In this document: positions 5,718-5,986 of the stretch, one piece after another | Layout of the letters: each line of letters opens with the position of its first letter | Position numbering within the stretch: the first letter of the stretch is position 1 | From: Patescibacteria group bacterium | GTDB lineage: Bacteria; Patescibacteria; Paceibacteria; Moranbacterales; UBA1568 | Direction: 5' to 3' | Length of the DNA: 5,986 nt | NCBI GenBank assembly: GCA_030916685.1 | Contig: JAUPWD010000030.1 | Location: 1-5,986, forward strand | Position numbers and translations under genes: made by a program | Notes under the pieces: generated by a model | Database searches by the model: none | Seen by the model: only the letters and a program-made list of their open reading frames with translations | Told to the model about the DNA's origin: nothing

Positions 5718-5758
5718 AAAAAAGGCTTTCTTCTGTCAAAAAATGGCACTGAAAGCCT
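5718..5758 (-). terminator. Hairpin with U-run between the rnpB promoter and rnpB
   Basis: On the minus strand AGGCTTTC (5758-5751) and GAAAGCCT (5730-5723) form an 8-bp stem around a 20-nt loop, followed by T (six in all, 5723-5718) ending exactly at the first base of the P1 helix of rnpB. It looks like an intrinsic terminator for pheT readthrough, though the loop is long. The predicted start of the rnpB promoter is at about 5758, so the hairpin may instead lead the rnpB precursor and mark its 5' processing. Confidence 0.5.
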
Positions 5759-5764
5759 ATTTCT

Positions 5765-5793
5765 ATTATACCACCAAAAAGGCTTCTTGACAA
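5765..5793 (-). promoter_or_regulatory. Strong promoter for rnpB
   Basis: The minus strand has TTGTCA (5793-5788), a 17-nt spacer and a perfect TATAAT (5770-5765), with TGG directly before the -10 as an extended motif. The -35 starts one base after the pheT stop codon. A start is expected near 5758, about 41 nt before mature rnpB. This is the best promoter in the window, as suits a stable RNA gene. Confidence 0.85.
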
Positions 5794-5794
5794 G

Positions 5795-5986
5795 TCACCC
5801 CTTCAACTCTGCGTGAAGCGAATCATGCGCGGAGGCGACCATCCGATTGAAGACTTCTTCTACTTCTTCCAAAGTATGGGTACGTTCCATCGACCCGAAA
5901 GCGAGATGGAAAGCGAGACTCACACCACCCTCTTTTTCAAATCGATCGACGAGTTCGATGGATCGGAGGAGCGGAGTACCCGCGTC
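5795..5986 (-). CDS. pheT: Phenylalanyl-tRNA synthetase beta subunit, C-terminal end
   Basis: The last 63 codons are visible, ending at TGA (5797-5795); the rest lies beyond the right edge. The translation begins DAGTPLLRSIELVDRFEKEG, continues with VSLAFHLAFGSMERTHTLEE and ends in NRMVASAHDSLHAELKG. This is the FDX-ACB (ferredoxin-fold anticodon-binding) domain that closes bacterial PheT; the pattern S-L-A-F-x-L-x-F-x-S-x-E-R-T-x-T-x-E-E-V is its signature. The beta subunit works in an alpha2-beta2 enzyme that charges tRNA-Phe, and this domain contacts the tRNA anticodon region. The end is of normal length with no frameshift. The rnpB promoter starts at once behind the stop, so pheT is likely the end of its own operon. 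Confidence 0.9.
   Translation of the reverse strand, partial: DAGTPLLRSIELVDRFEKEGGVSLAFHLAFGSMERTHTLEEVEEVFNRMVASAHDSLHAELKG

Noticed and set aside
5711..5739. TTGACA inside the hairpin loop upstream of rnpB as an alternative -35
   Set aside because: At 16-18 nt spacing there is no acceptable -10 (two or three matches of six), and it would fall inside the mature RNA.

Overview
All six protein genes and the one RNA gene in this window lie on the minus strand, so transcription runs from right to left. The sequence looks like a compact bacterial genome of moderate GC with AT-rich spacers. Several traits suggest a Candidate Phyla Radiation (Patescibacteria, Parcubacteria-like) bacterium. None of the six visible start codons has a Shine-Dalgarno sequence. 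The RNase P RNA is a reduced form. Spacers carry degenerate low-complexity repeats. This placement is an inference from style, not a proof. The standard bacterial code fits: the ORFs end naturally at TGA or TAA.

Right edge to about 5178 (housekeeping part): the last 63 codons of pheT (phenylalanyl-tRNA synthetase beta chain) end at 5795. A strong promoter (TTGTCA, 17 nt, TATAAT with an extended -10) follows at once. Then comes a hairpin with a U-run and the 349-nt RNase P RNA gene rnpB (5369-5717). After rnpB there is a perfect 23-bp inverted repeat (5308-5360), an extended -10 promoter, and a leader of roughly 115 nt with two tandem hairpins.

5176 to 1 (cell-surface polysaccharide part): a WbaP/WcaJ-type polyprenyl-phosphate sugar-phosphate transferase (3758-5176) would start a lipid-linked glycan. 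A terminator-promoter pair then precedes a small YvlD-type four-helix membrane protein (3352-3699), which is closely followed by a GT4 glycosyltransferase (2240-3349). After an AT-rich spacer come a Wzz-like chain-length protein (1502-2131), a second GT4 glycosyltransferase (203-1363), and the first 36 codons of an unidentified membrane or exported protein that runs off the left edge. Together they read as part of an O-antigen, capsule or exopolysaccharide locus: priming, sugar addition and chain-length control. No flippase (Wzx) or polymerase (Wzy) is in view.

The most interesting part is the RNA-level structure. The RNase P RNA appears to lack P13/P14 and the GGU motif that reads tRNA 3' CCA, and it carries two identical 18-nt hairpins. 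A hairpin also sits directly beside each of the three best promoters. I see no tRNA gene, CRISPR array, insertion sequence or plus-strand gene. I did not find a clearly new multi-gene system.
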